A DNA stretch of 64,000 nucleotides from Synchiropus splendidus (Eukaryota; Chordata; Actinopteri; Syngnathiformes; Callionymidae). Positions 51,961 to 64,000 of the stretch are shown here, one piece after another. Within the stretch, counting starts at the first letter, position 1. Each line of letters opens with the position of its first letter. Both the position numbers and the translations under genes were made by a program. Under the pieces are notes generated by a model, which had not been told where the DNA came from, did not search any database, and saw nothing but the letters and a program-made list of their open reading frames with translations. The stretch spans positions 868,001-932,000 of the forward strand of contig NW_026527058.1 in NCBI RefSeq assembly GCF_027744825.2. Direction: 5' to 3'.

Positions 51961-54900
51961 AACATTTTTATGGTTGGCGTTCTGGAACCCACCTAATCTC
52001 AGGCTGAAAACGTGTTTTCTGCATTGTGCCATAACTTTGCAGGGAAGCTTCAGAACATGAAATTTTCACCTCCCACTATAGCAGAAAGTGGCTTTCTAGT
52101 AGTTGCACATCAAATCTAAGCTGTCTGAAGTGTTTTTCCAAAGTTATCTACATTTTTATGTTTGGCGTTCTGAAATCAACCTCATCTCAGGCTGAAAACG
52201 CGTTTTACGCATTGTGCCATAACTTTGCAGGGAAGCTTCAGAACATGATATTTTCACCTCCCACCGTAGCAGAAAGGGTCTTTCTAGTACTTGTACATCA
52301 AATCTAAGCTGTCTGAAGTGTTTTTCGAAAGTTTTCAACATTTTTTTGTTTGGTGTTCCTGAATCGACCTTATCTCAGGCCGAAAACGCGTTTTGTGCAT
52401 TGTGCCATAACTTTGCAGGGAAGCTTACGAACATGAAATTTTCACCTCCCACTATAGCAGAAATGGTCTTTCTAGTAGTTGCACATCAAATCTAAGCTGT
52501 CTGATGTGTTGTTCCAAAGTTATCAACATTTTTATGTTTGGCGTTCCGGAACTCTCCTTATCTCACGCTTGAAACGCGTTTTCTGCATTGTGCCATAACT
52601 TTGCAGGGAAGCTTTAGAACATGAAATTTTCACCTCCCACTAGAGCAGAAAGGGTATTTCTAGTAGTTGCACAACAAATCTAAGCTGTCTGATATGTTTT
52701 TCCAAAGTTATCACCATTTTTATGTTTGGCGTTCCAGAAACAACCTTGTCTCAGGCTGAAAACGCGTTTTACGCAATTTGCCATAACTTTGCAGGAAAGC
52801 CTCAGAACATGAAATTTTCACCTCCCACTATAGCAGAAAGGTTCTTTCTAGTAGTTGCACATCAAATCTAAGCTGTCTGAAGTGTTTTTCCAAAGTTATC
52901 AACATTTTTATGTTTGGCGTTCCGGAACCCACCTTATCTCAGGCTGAAAACGCGTTTCCTGCATTGTGCCATATCTTTGCAGGGAAGCTTCAGAAAATGA
53001 AATTTTCACCTCCCACAATAGCAGAAAGGGTTTTTCTAGTAGTTGCACATCAAATCTAAGCTGTTTGAAGTGTTTTTCCAAAGTTATCAACATTTTTATG
53101 TTTGGCGTTCCGGAATCAACCTTATCTCAGGCTGAAAACGCATTTTCTGCATTGTGCCATAACTTTGCAAGGAAGCTTCAGAACATGAAATTTTCACCTC
53201 CCACTATAGCAGAAAGGGTCTTTCTAGTAGTTGCACATCAGATCTAAGCTGTCCGAAGTGTTTTTCGAAAGTTATCAAGATTTTTATGTTTGGCGTTTCG
53301 GAACCCGCCTTGTCTCAGGCTGAAAAATCGTTTTCTGCATTGTCCCATAACTTCTCAGGGAAGCTTCAGAACATGAAATTTCGAGCTCCCACTATAGCAG
53401 AAAGGGTCTTTCTAGTTGTTGCACTTCAAATCTAAGCTGTCTGAAGTGTTTTTCCAAAGTTATCAACATTTTAATGTTTGGCGTTACAGAATCGACCGTA
53501 TCTCGGGCTGAAAAATCGTTTTCTGCATTGTCCCATAACTTCTCAGGGAAGCTTCAGAACATGAAATGTTCACCTCCCACTATAGCAGAAAGGGTCTTTC
53601 TAGTAGTTGCACATCAAATCTAAGCTGTCTGAAGTGTTTTTCGAAAGTTATCAACATTTTTATGTTTGGCGTTCCAGAATCGACCTTATCTCACGCTGAA
53701 AACGCGTTGTCTGCATTGTGCCATAACTTTGCATGGAAGCTTCCGAACATGAAATTTTAACCTACCACTATAGCAGAAAGGGTCTTTCTAGTAGTTGCAC
53801 ATCAAATTTAAGCTGTCTGATGTGTTTTTCCAAAGTTATCAACATTGTTATGTATGGCGTTCCGGAATCAACCTTATCTCAGGCTGAAAACGCGTTTTAC
53901 GCATTGTGCCATAACTTTGCAGGGAACCTTTAGAACATGAATTTTTCACCTCCCACTATAGCAGAAAGGGTCTTTGTCGTAGTTGCACATCAAATCTAAA
54001 CTGTCTGAAGTGTTGTTCCAAAGTTATCAACATTTTTACGTTTGGCGTTCCGGAACCCACCTTATCTCAGGCTGAAAACTCGTTTTGTGCATTATGCCAT
54101 AACTTCTCAGGGTAGCTTCAGAACATGAAATTTTCACCTCCCACTACAACAGAAAGGGTGTTTCTAGCAGTTGCACATCAAATCTAAGTTGTCTGAAGTG
54201 TTGTTCCAAAGTTATCAACATTTTTATGTTTGGCGTTCCGGAATCGACCATATCTCAGGCTGAAAACGCGTTTTCTGCATTGTGCCATAACTTTGGAGGG
54301 AAGCTTCAGAAAATGAAATTTTCACCTCCCACTATAGCAGAAAGGGTCTTTCTAGTAGTTGCACATCAAATCTAAGCTGTCTGAAGTGTTTTTCCAAAGT
54401 GATCAACATTTTTACGTTTTGCGTTTCGGAACCCACCTTATCTCAGGCTGAAAACGCGTTTTCTGCATTGTGCCATATCTTTGCAGGGTAGCTTCAGAAC
54501 ATGAAATTTTAACCTCCCACTATAGCAGAAAGGGTCTTTCTAGTAGTTGCACATCAAATCTAAGCTGTCTGAAGTGTTTTTCCAAAGTTATCAACATTTT
54601 TATGTTTGGCGTTCCAGAATCGACCTTATCTCAGGCTGAAAACGCGTTTTCTGCATTGTGCCATAACTTCTCAGGGAAGCTTCAGAACATGAAATGTTCA
54701 CCTCCCACTATAGCAGAAAGGGTCTTTCTAGTAGTTGCACATCAAATCGAAGCTGTCTGAAGTGTTTTTCCAAAGTTATCAACATTTTTATGTATGGCGT
54801 TCCGGAATCGACCTCATCTCAGACTGAAAACGCGTTTTACGCATTGTGCCATAACTGTGCAGGGAAGCTTCAGAACATGAAATGTTCACCTCCCACTATA

Positions 54901-56820
54901 GCAGAAAGGGTCTTTCTAGTAGTTGCACATCAAATCTAAGCTGTCTGAAGTGTTTTTCCAAAGTTATCAACATTTTTATGTTTGGCGTTCCGGAACCCAC
55001 CTTATCTCAGGCTGAAAACGCGTTTTCTTCATTGTGCCATATCTTTGCAGGGAAGCTTCAGAACATGAAATTTTAACCTCCCACTATAGCAGAAAGGGTC
55101 CTTCTAGTAGTTGCACATCAAATCTAAGCTGTCTGAAGTGTTTTTCCAAAGTTATCAACATTTTTATGTTTGGCGTTCCGGAATCGACCTTATCACAGGC
55201 TGAAAACGCTTTTTACGCTTTGTGCCATAACTTTGCAGGGAAGCTTCAGAAAATGAAAATTTCACCTCCCACTATAGCAGAAAGGGTTTTTCTAGTAGTT
55301 GCACATCAAATCTAAGCTGTCTGAAGTGTTTTTCCAAAGTTATCAACATTTTTATGTTTGGCGTTCCGGAATCAACCTTATCTCTGGCTGAAAACGCATT
55401 TTCTGCATTGTGCCATAACTTTGTAAGGAAGCTTCAGAACATGAAATTTTCACCTCCCACTATAGCAGAAAGGGTGTTTCTAGTAGTTGCACATCAAATC
55501 TAAGCTGTCTGAAGTGTTTTTACAAAGTTATCAACATTTTTATGTTTGGCGTTCCAGAATCGACCTCATCTCTGGCTGAAAACGCGTTTTCTGCATTGTA
55601 CCATAAATTCTCAGGGAAGCTTCAGAACATGAAATGTTCACCTCCCACTATAGCAGAAAGGGTCTTTCTAGTAGTTGCACATCAAATCGAAGTTGTCTAA
55701 AGTGTTTTTCCAAAGTTATCAACATTTTTATGTATGGCGTTCCGGAATCGACCTTATCTCAGGCTGAAAACGCGTTTTACGCATTGTGCCATAACTTTGC
55801 AGGGAAGCTTCAGAACATGAAATGTTCACCTCCCACTATAGCAGAAAGTGTCTTTCTAGTAGTTGCACATCAAATCTAAGCTGTCTGAAGTGTTTTTCCA
55901 AAGTTATCAACATTTTTATGTTTGGCGTTCCAGAATCGACCTTATCTCAGGCTGAAAACGCGTTTTACGCATTGTGCCATAACTTTGCAGGGAAGCTTCA
56001 GAAAATGAAATTTCCACCTCCCACTATAGCAGAAAGGGTCTTTCTAGTAGTTGCACATCAAATCTAAGCTGTCTGAAGTGTTTTTCTAAAGTTATCAACA
56101 TTTTTATGTTTGGCGTTCCGGAACCCACCTTATCTCAAGCTGAAAACGCGTTTTCTGCATTGTGCCATAACTTTGCAGGGAAGCTTCAGAACATGAAATT
56201 TTCACGTCCCACTATAGTAGAAAAGGTCTTTCTAGTAGTTGCATATCAAATCTAAGCTGTCTGAAGTGTTTTTCCAAAGTTATCAACATTTTTATGTTTG
56301 GCGTTCCAGAATCGACCTCATCTCTGGCTGAAAACGCGTTTTCTGCATTGTGCCTTAACTTCTCAGGGAAGCTTCAGAACATGAAATGTTCACCTCCCAC
56401 TATAGCAGAAAGGGTCTTTCTAGTAGTTGCACATCAAATCGAAGTTGTCTAAAGTGTTTTTCCAAAGTTATCAACATTTTTATGTATGGCGTTCCGGAAT
56501 CGACCTTATCTCAGGCTGAAAACGCGTTTTACGCATTGTGCCATAACTTTGCAGGGAAGCTTCAGAACATGAAATGTTCACCTCCCACTATAGCAGAAAG
56601 TGTCTTTCTAGTAGTTGCACATCAAATCTAAGCTGTCTGAAGTGTTTTTCCAAAGTTATCAACATTTTTATGTTTGGCGTTCCAGAATCGACCTTATCTC
56701 AGGCTGAAAACGCGTTTTACGCATTGTGCCATAACTTTGCAGGGAAGCTTCAGAAAATGAAATTTCCACCTCCCACTATAGCAGAAAGGGTCTTTCTAGT
56801 AGTTGCACATCAAATCTAAG
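51945..56820. repeat. Long satellite block, copy B (partner 1200-6260)
   Basis: Partner of the block at 1200-6260, in the same orientation. The clearest parts are 52156-52341 with 1594-1779, 52908-53247 with 2722-3061, and 54470-55315 with 3908-4878. Its end passes into a tetramer duplication at 55634-57000. Confidence 0.75.
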
Positions 56821-57000
56821 CTGTCTGAAGTGTTTTTCAAAAGTTATCAACATTTTTATGTTTGGCGTTCCGGAACCCACCTTATCTCAAGCTGAAAACG
56901 CGTTTTCTGCATTGTGCCATAACTTTGCAGGGAAGCTTCAGAACATGAAATTTTCACGTCCCACTATAGTAGAAAAGGTCTTTCTAGTAGTTGCATATCA
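55634..57000. repeat. Tandem 752-bp (4-monomer) repeat
   Basis: 55634-56247 and 56386-57000 match at a spacing of 752. Both have ATCGAAGTTGTCTAAAG, TATGTATGGCG, GCAGAAAGTGTCTTTC, AAATTTCCACC and TAGTAGAAAAGG with TTGCATATC. It is the clearest tetramer in the right part of the array. Confidence 0.85.
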
Positions 57001-57325
57001 AATCTAAGCTGTCTGAAGTGTTTTTCGAAAGTTATCAACATTTTTATGTTTGGCGTTCCGGAACGCACCTTATCTCAAGCTGAAAACGCGTTTTCTGCAT
57101 TGTGCCATAACTTTGCAGGGAGGCTTCAGAACATGAAATTTTAACCTCCCACTGTAGCAGAAAGGGTCCTTCTAGTAGTTGCACATCAAATGTAAGATAT
57201 CTGAAGTGTTTTCACAAAGTTATCAACATTTTTATGTTTGGCGTTCCGGAATCAACCTTATCTGAAGCTGAAAACACGTTTTCTGCAAAGTGCCATAACT
57301 TTGCAGGGAAGCTTCAGAACATGAA

Positions 57326-57760
57326 ATGTTCACCTCCCACTATAGCAGAAAGGGTCTTTCTCGTAGGTGCACATCAAATCTAAGCTGTCTGAAGTGTTTT
57401 TCGAAAGTTATCAACATTTTTATGTTTGGCGTCCCGGAACCCACCTTATCTCAGGCTGAAAACGCGTTTTCGGCATTGTGCCATAACTTTGCAGGGAAGC
57501 TTCAGAACATGAAATTTTCACGTCCCACTAAAAGCAGAAAGGGTCTTTCTAGTAGTTGCACATCAAATCTAAGCTGTCTAAAGCGTTTTTCGAAAGTTAT
57601 CAACATTTTTATGTTTGGCGTTGCGGAACCCACCTTATCTCAAGCGGAAAACGCGTTTTCTGCATTGTGCCATAACTTTGCAGGGAGGCTTCAGAACATG
57701 AAATGTTCACCTCCCACTATAGCAGAAAGGGTCTTTCTAGTAGTTGCACATCAAATCTAA
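57326..57760 (+). repeat. Satellite with a 189-bp monomer giving a longer chance frame
   Basis: One copy has CCACTAAAAGCAGAAAGG instead of CCACTATAGCAGAAAGG, one base longer. This makes the local period divisible by three, so the usual stop is avoided and a 144-codon frame spans two monomers. The translation is just two repeats of the satellite frame, with no domain, so I list it as repeat and not as a gene. Confidence 0.8.
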
Positions 57761-59603
57761 GATGTCTGAAGTGTTTTCCGAAAGTTATCAACATTTTTAT
57801 GTTTGGCGTTCCGGTATCGACCTTATCTCAGGCTGAAAACGCGTTTTACGCATTGTGCCATAACTTTGCATGGAAGCTTCAGAAAATGAAATTTTCACGT
57901 CCCACTATAGCAGAAAGGGTCTTTCTAGTATTTGCACATCAAATCTAAGCTGTCTGAAGTGTTTTTCCAAAGTTATCAACATTTTTATGTTTGGCGTTCC
58001 GGAATCAACCTTATCTCAGGATGAAAAATCGTTTTCTGCATTGTGCCATAACTTTGCAGCGAAGCTTCCGAACATGAAATTTTCACCTCCCACTATAGCA
58101 GAAAGGGTCTTTCTAGTAGTTGCACATCAAATCTAAGATGTCTGAAGTGTTTTCCGAAAGTTATCAACATTTTTATGTTTGGCGTTCCGGTATCGACCTT
58201 ATCTCAGGCTGAAAACGCGTTTTCGGCATTGTGCCATAACTTTGCAGGGAAGCTTCAGAACATGAAATGTTCACCTCCCGATATAGCAGAAAGGGTCTTT
58301 CTAGTAGTTGCACATCAAATCTAAGCTGTCTGAAGTGTTTTTCGAAAGTTATCAACATTTTTATGTTTCGCGTACCGGAATCGACCTTATCTCAAGCTGA
58401 AAACGCATTTTCTGCATTGTGCCATAACTTTGCAGGGAAGTTTCAGAACATGAAATGTTCACCTCCCACTACAGCAGAAAGGGTCTTTCTAGTAGTTGCA
58501 CATCAAATCTAAGCTGTCTGAAGTGTTTTTCGAAAGTTAACAACATTTTTATGTTTGGCATTCCAGAATCGACCTTATCTCAGGCTGAAAACGGGTTGTC
58601 TGCATTGTGCCATAACTTTGCATGGAAGCTTCAGAACATGAAATGTTCACCTCCCACTATAGCAGAAAGGGTCTTTCTAGTAGTTGCACATCAAATCTAA
58701 GTTGTCTGAAGTGTTTTTCGAAAGTTATCAACATTTTTATGTTTGGCGTTCCGGAATCGACCATATCTCAGGATGAAAGATCGTTTTCTGCATTGTCCCA
58801 TAACTTTGCAGGGAAGCTTCAGAACATGAAATTTTCACCTCCCACTATAGCAGAAAGGGTCTTTCGAGTAGTTGCACATCAAATCTAAGCTGTCTGAAGT
58901 GTTTTTCCAAAGTTATCAACACTTTTATGTTTGGCGTTCCGGAATCGACCTTATCTGAGGCTGAAAACATGATTTACGCATTCTGCCATAACTTTGCAGG
59001 GAAGCTTCAGAACATGAAATTTTGATAACCCACTATAGCAGAAAGGGTCTTTCTAGTAGTCTCACATCAAATCTAAGCTGTCTGTAGTGTTTTCCCAAAG
59101 GTATCATATTTTTTTGTTTGGCGTTCCGGAACCCACCTTATCTCAGGCTGAAAACTCGTTTTCTGCATTGTGCCATAACTTTGCAGGGAAGCTTCAGAAC
59201 ATTAAATTTTCAACTCCCACTATAGCAGAAATGGTCTTTCTTGTAGTTGCACGTCAAATCTAAGCTGTCTGAAGTGTTTTTCCAAAGTTATCAACATTTT
59301 TATGTTTGGCATTCCAGAATCGACCTTATCTCTGGCTGAAAACGCGTTTTCTGCATTGTGATATAACTTTGCAGAGAAGCTTCAGAACATGAAATTTTAA
59401 CCTGCCACTATAGCAGAAAGGGTCCTTCTAGTAGTTGCACATCAAATCTAACCTGTCTGAAGTGTTTTTCCAAAGTTATCAACATTCTTATGTTTGGTGT
59501 TCCCGAGCCCGCCTTATCTTAGGCTGAAATCGCGTTTTCTGCATTGAGCCATAACTTTGCAGTGAAGCTTCAGAACATGAAATTTTCAACTCCCACTATA
59601 GCA

Positions 59604-62600
59604 GAAAGGGTCTCTCGAGTAGTTGCACATCAAATCTAAGCTGTCTGAAGTGTTTTTCGGAAGTTATCAACATTTTTATGTTTGGCGTTCCGGAATCGAC
59701 CTTATGTGAGGCTGAAAACGCGTTTTCTGCTTTGTGCCATAACTTTGCAGGGAAGCTTCAGAACAAAAAAATTTCAACTCCCACTATAGCAGAAAGGGTC
59801 TTTCTAGTAGTTGCACATCAAATCTAAGCTGTCTGAAGTGTTTTTCCGAAGTTATTAACATTTTTATGTTTGGCGTTCCGGTATCGACCTTATGTGAGGC
59901 TGAAAACGCGTTTTCTGCATTGTGACATAACTTTGCAGGGAAGCTTCAGAACATGAAATTTTAACCTCCCACTATAGCAGAAAGGGTCTTTCTAGTAGTT
60001 GCACATCAAATCGAAGCTGTTTGAATTGTTTTTCCAAAGTTATCAACACTTTCATGTTTGGTGTTCCGGAATCAACCTTATCTCAGGCTGAAAACGCGTT
60101 TTACGCATTGTGCCATAACTTTGCAGGAAAGCTTCAGAACATGAAATTTTAACCTCCCACTGTAGCAGAAAGGGTCTTTCTCGTAGTTGCACATCAAATC
60201 TAAGCTGTCTGAAGTGTTTTTCAAAAGTTATCAACATTTTTATGTTTGGCGTTCCGGAAACCACCTTATCTCAGGCTGAAAACGCGTTTTCTGCATTGTG
60301 CCATAACTTTGCAGGGAAGCTTCAGAACATGACATTTTCACCTCCCACTATAGCATAAAGGGTCTCTCGAGTAGTTGCACATCAAATCTAAGCTGTCTGA
60401 AGTGTTTTTCGGAAGTTATCAACATTTTTATGTTTGGCGTTCCGGAATCGACCTTATGTGAGGCTGAAAACGCGTTTTCTGCATTGTGCCATAACTTTGC
60501 AGGGAAGCTTCAGAACATGAAATTTTAACCTCCCACTGTAGCAGAAAGGGTCTTTCTCGTAGTTGCACATCAAATCTAAGCTGTCTGAAGTGTTTTTCAA
60601 AAGTTATCAACATTTTTATGTTTGGCGTTCCGGAATCGATCTTATCTCGCGCTGAATACGCGTTTTCTTCATTGTGCCATAACTTTGCAGGGAATTTTCA
60701 GAACATGAAATTTTCACCTTCCACTATAGCAGAAAGGGTCTTTCTAGTAGTTGCACATCAAATCTAAGCTGTTTGAAGTGTTTTTCCAAAGTTATCAACA
60801 TTTTTATGTTTGGCGTTCCGGAATCAACCTTATCTCAGGCTGAAAACGCGTTTTCTGCATTGTGCCTTAACTTTGCAGGGAAGCTTCAGAACATGACATT
60901 TTCACCTCCCACTAGAGCATAAAGGGTCTCTCGAGTAGTTGCACATCAAATCTGAGCTGTCTGAAGTGTTTTTCGGAAGTTATCAACATTTTTATGTTTG
61001 GCGTTCCGGAATCGACCTTATGTGAGGCTGAAAACGCGTTTTCTGCTTTGTGCCATAACTTTGCAGGGAAGCTTCAGAACAAAAAAATTTCAACTCCCAC
61101 TATAGCAGAAAGGGTCTTTCTAGTAGTTGCACATCAAATCTAAGCTGTCTGAAGTGTTTTTCCGAAGTTATCAACATTTTTATGTTTGGCGTTCCGGAAT
61201 CGACCTTATGTGAGGCTGAAAACGCGTTTTCTGCATTGTGCCATAACTTTGCAGGGAAGCTTCAGAACATGAAATTTTAACCTCCCACTGTAGCAGAAAG
61301 GGTCTTTCTCGTAGTTGCACATCAAATCTAAGCTGTCTGAAGTGTTTTTCAAAAGTTATCAACATTTTTATGTTTGGCGTTCCGGAATCGATCTTATCTC
61401 GCGCTGAATACGCGTTTTCTTCATTGTGCCATAACTTTGCAGGGAATTTTCAGAACATGAAATTTTCACCTTCCACTATAGCAGAAAGGGTCTTTCTAGT
61501 AGTTGCACATCAAATCTAAGCTGTTTGAAGTGTTTTTCCAAAGTTATCAACATTTTTATGTTTGGCGTTCCGGAATCAACCTTATCTCAGGCTGAAAACG
61601 CGTTTTCTGCATTGTGCCTTAACTTTGCAGGGAAGCTTCAGAACATGACATTTTCACCTCCCACTAGAGCATAAAGGGTCTCTCGAGTAGTTGCACATCA
61701 AATCTGAGCTGTCTGAAGTGTTTTTCGGAAGTTATCAACATTTTTATGTTTGGCGTTCCGGAATCGACCTTATGTGAGGCTGAAAACGCGTTTTCTGCTT
61801 TGTGCCATAACTTTGCAGGGAAGCTTCAGAACAAAAAAATTTCAACTCCCACTATAGCAGAAAGGGTCTTTCTAGTAGTTGCACATCAAATCTAAGCTGT
61901 CTGAAGTGTTTTTCCGAAGTTATTAACATTTTTATGTTTGGCGTTCCGGTATCGACCTTATGTGAGGCTGAAAACGCGTTTTCTGCATTGTGACATAACT
62001 TTGCAGGGAAGCTTCAGAACATGAAATTTTAACCTCCCACTATAGCAGAAAGGGTCTTTCTAGTAGTTGCACATCAAATCGAAGCTGTTTGAATTGTTTT
62101 TCCAAAGTTATCAACACTTTCATGTTTGGTGTTCCGGAATCAACCTTATCTCAGGCTGAAAACGCGTTTTACGCATTGTGCCATAACTTTGCAGGAAAGC
62201 TTCAGAACATGAAATTTTAACCTCCCACTGTAGCAGAAAGGGTCTTTCTCGTAGTTGCACATCAAATCTAAGCTGTCTGAAGTGTTTTTCAAAAGTTATC
62301 AACATTTTTATGTTTGGCGTTCCGGAATCAACCTTATCTCAGGCTGAAAACGCGTTTTCTGCATTGTGCCATAACTTTGCAGGGAAGCTTCAGAACATGA
62401 CATCTTCACCTCCCACTATAGCAGAAAGGGTCTTTCTAGTAGTTGCAGATCAAATCTAAGCTGTCTGAAATGTTTTTCCAAAGTTATCAACATTTTTATG
62501 TTTGGCGTTCCGGATCGCACCTTATTGAAAACGCGTGTTCAGCATTGTGCCATAACTTTGCAGGGAAGCTTCAGAACATGACATTTAAACATCCCACTAT

Positions 62601-64000
62601 AGCAGAAAGGGTCTTTCTAGTAGTTGCACATCAAATCTAAGCTGTCTGAAGTGTTTTTCCAAAGTTCTCAACATTTTTATGTTTGGCGTTCTGGAACCCA
62701 CCTTATCTCAGGCTGAAAACGCCTTATCTGCATTGTGCCATAACTTTGCATAAAGCTTCAGAACATGAAATTTTCACCTCCCACTATAGCAGAAAGGGTC
62801 TTTCTAGTAGTTGCAGATCAAATCTAAGCTGTCTGAAATGTTTTTCCAAAGTGATCAACATTTTTATGTTTGCCGTTCTGGAACCCACCTTATCTCAGTC
62901 TGAAAACGTGTTTTCTGCATTGTGCCATAACTTTGCAGGGAAGCCTCAGAACATGAAATTTTCACCTACCGCTATAGTAGAAAGGGTCTTTCTAGTAGTT
63001 GCACATCAAATCTAGGCTGACTGATGTGTTTTTCCGAAGTTATCAACATTTTTATGTTTGGTGTTCCAGAATCAACCTTATCTCAGGCTGAAAACGCGTT
63101 TTACGCATTGTGCCATAACTTTGCAGGAAAGCTTCAGAACATGAAATTTTCAATTCCCACTAAAGCAGAAAGGGTTTTTCTCCTACTTGCACATCAAATC
63201 TAAGCTGTCTGAAGTGTTTTTTCAAAGTTATCATATTTTTATGTTTGGCGTTCCGTAATTGACCTTGTCTCATGCTGAAAACGCGTTTTCTGCATTGTGC
63301 CATAACTTTGCAGGGAAGCTTCAGAACATGAAATTTTCAACTCCCACTATAGCAGAAAGGGTCTTACTGGTAGTTGCACATCAAATCTAAGCTGTCTGAA
63401 GTGTTTTTCCAAAGTTATCAACATTTTTATGTTTGGCGTCCTGGAACCCTCCTAATCTCAGGCTGAAAACGCGTTTTCTGCATTGTGCCATAACTTTTCA
63501 GGGAAGCTTCAGAACATGAAATGTTCGCCTACCACTGTAGCAGAAAGGGTCTTTCTAGTAGTTGCACTTCAAATCTAAGCTGTCTGAAGTGTTTTTCGAA
63601 AGTTATCAACATTTTTATGTTTGGCGTTCTGGAACCCACCTTATCTCAGGCTGAAAACGCGTTTTACGCAATTTGCCATAACTTTGCAGGAAAGCTTCAG
63701 AACATGAAATTTTCACCTCCCACTATAGCAGAAAGTGGCTTTCTAGTAGTTGCACATCAAATCTAAGTTGTCTGAAGTCTTTTTCCAAAGTTATCAACAT
63801 TTTTATGTTTGGCGTTCCGGAATCGACCTTATCTCAGGCAAAAAACGTGTTTTCTGCATTGTGCCATAACTTTGCAGGGAAGCTTTAGAACATGAAATTT
63901 TCACCTCCCACTAGAGCAGAAACGGTCTTTCTAATAGTTGCACATCAAATCTAAGTTGTCTGAAGTGTTTTTCCAAAGTTATCAACATTCTTATGTTTGG
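59604..64000. repeat. Long rearranged satellite block, copy B (partner 45700-51601)
   Basis: Continues to the window edge. It contains an additional local 752-bp duplication: 60428-60613 and 61180-61365 code identical translations on the minus strand, and CTCGAG monomers stand near 59611, 60367, 60931 and 61681. 63521-63766 is almost identical to 51122-51367. The shared left boundary is sharp: upstream of about 59604 the two copies differ. Confidence 0.82.

Larger units (their letters stand above)
29733..64000. repeat. 188-bp HindIII satellite array, right part
   Basis: Same monomer and same orientation as the left part, resuming directly after the LTR end in the middle of a monomer and running to the window edge. 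Around 182 copies. Block duplications are denser here than in the left part, especially after 41 kb. Some copies have lost the HindIII site (AAGCCT, AACCTT or AAACTT in its place). No gene, RNA gene or other insertion is visible. The array does not end inside the window, so its true length is unknown. Confidence 0.97.

Noticed and set aside
57326..57760. 144-codon gene
   Set aside because: It arises from a 1-bp insertion that makes one monomer 189 bp, and the product is two tandem copies of the usual chance frame.
184..63766. Well over a hundred open frames of 60-110 codons on both strands with similar translations, such as an MFTSHYSRKG start and a VFLVVAHQI end
   Set aside because: They are the same satellite segment translated again and again, overlapping by tens of bases because 188 leaves a remainder of two when divided by three. 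They show no known domain, and their substitutions and stops look unconstrained.
1..64000. CRISPR array
   Set aside because: The repeats are contiguous 188-bp units with no unique spacers, and the setting is eukaryotic.
1..64000. tRNA, rRNA or snRNA genes or internal RNA polymerase III promoters
   Set aside because: I saw no cloverleaf-like segment or convincing A and B box pair in the monomer or the insertion by eye; a covariance-model scan was not possible.

Overview
This window is almost entirely one tandem satellite. About 61.8 kb of the 64 kb (1-27586 and 29733-64000) is a head-to-tail array of an AT-rich monomer of about 188 bp, roughly 329 copies, all in the same orientation. Most copies contain a HindIII site (AAGCTT), so digestion would give a HindIII ladder. 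There is no bacterial or phage gene content. The many short open frames of 60-110 codons are by-products of the repeat: 188 is not a multiple of three, so the same overlapping frames reappear every monomer. I read none of them as genes.

The array is interrupted once, at 27587-29732, by a 2.1-kb GC-rich insertion. Read on the minus strand it is the 5' end of an LTR retrotransposon: a 756-bp LTR bounded by TGTCA...TGACA (28977-29732), a 20-base leader, and a gag-like frame that starts at 28956. That frame runs into a proline-rich region coded by about 29 units of a 36-bp (12-residue) minisatellite. The element stops at a unit boundary, where satellite resumes. No protease, reverse transcriptase, integrase or second LTR is present. 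The stop codon of the gag frame lies in satellite DNA.

The organism is a eukaryote, most likely a vertebrate. The LTR style and the gag start (Met-Asp-Pro-Ala then a short coiled coil) suggest a teleost fish, by recollection of such elements rather than a search. The setting is probably centromeric, pericentromeric or other heterochromatin.

The array is not homogeneous. Monomers fall into subfamilies marked by shared variants, and blocks of several monomers recur at multiples of 188 bp. Examples are 752-bp (4-mer) repeats near 5-6.6, 55.6-57 and 60-61.9 kb; 6-, 8- and 9-mer repeats at 41.3-44.7 kb; a 9-mer repeat at 49.5-52 kb; and two long rearranged duplications (1.2-6.3 kb with 51.9-56.8 kb, and 45.7-51.6 kb with 59.6-64.0 kb). 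Copies differ by gain or loss of whole monomers, as expected from unequal exchange. One deleted monomer of about 111 bp lies near 27.02 kb, within 0.6 kb of the retroelement insertion.

No protein-coding host gene, tRNA, rRNA or CRISPR array is supported. The parts most worth a second look are the phase-preserving truncated retroelement, the conserved 14-bp palindrome in the monomer, and the block structure.
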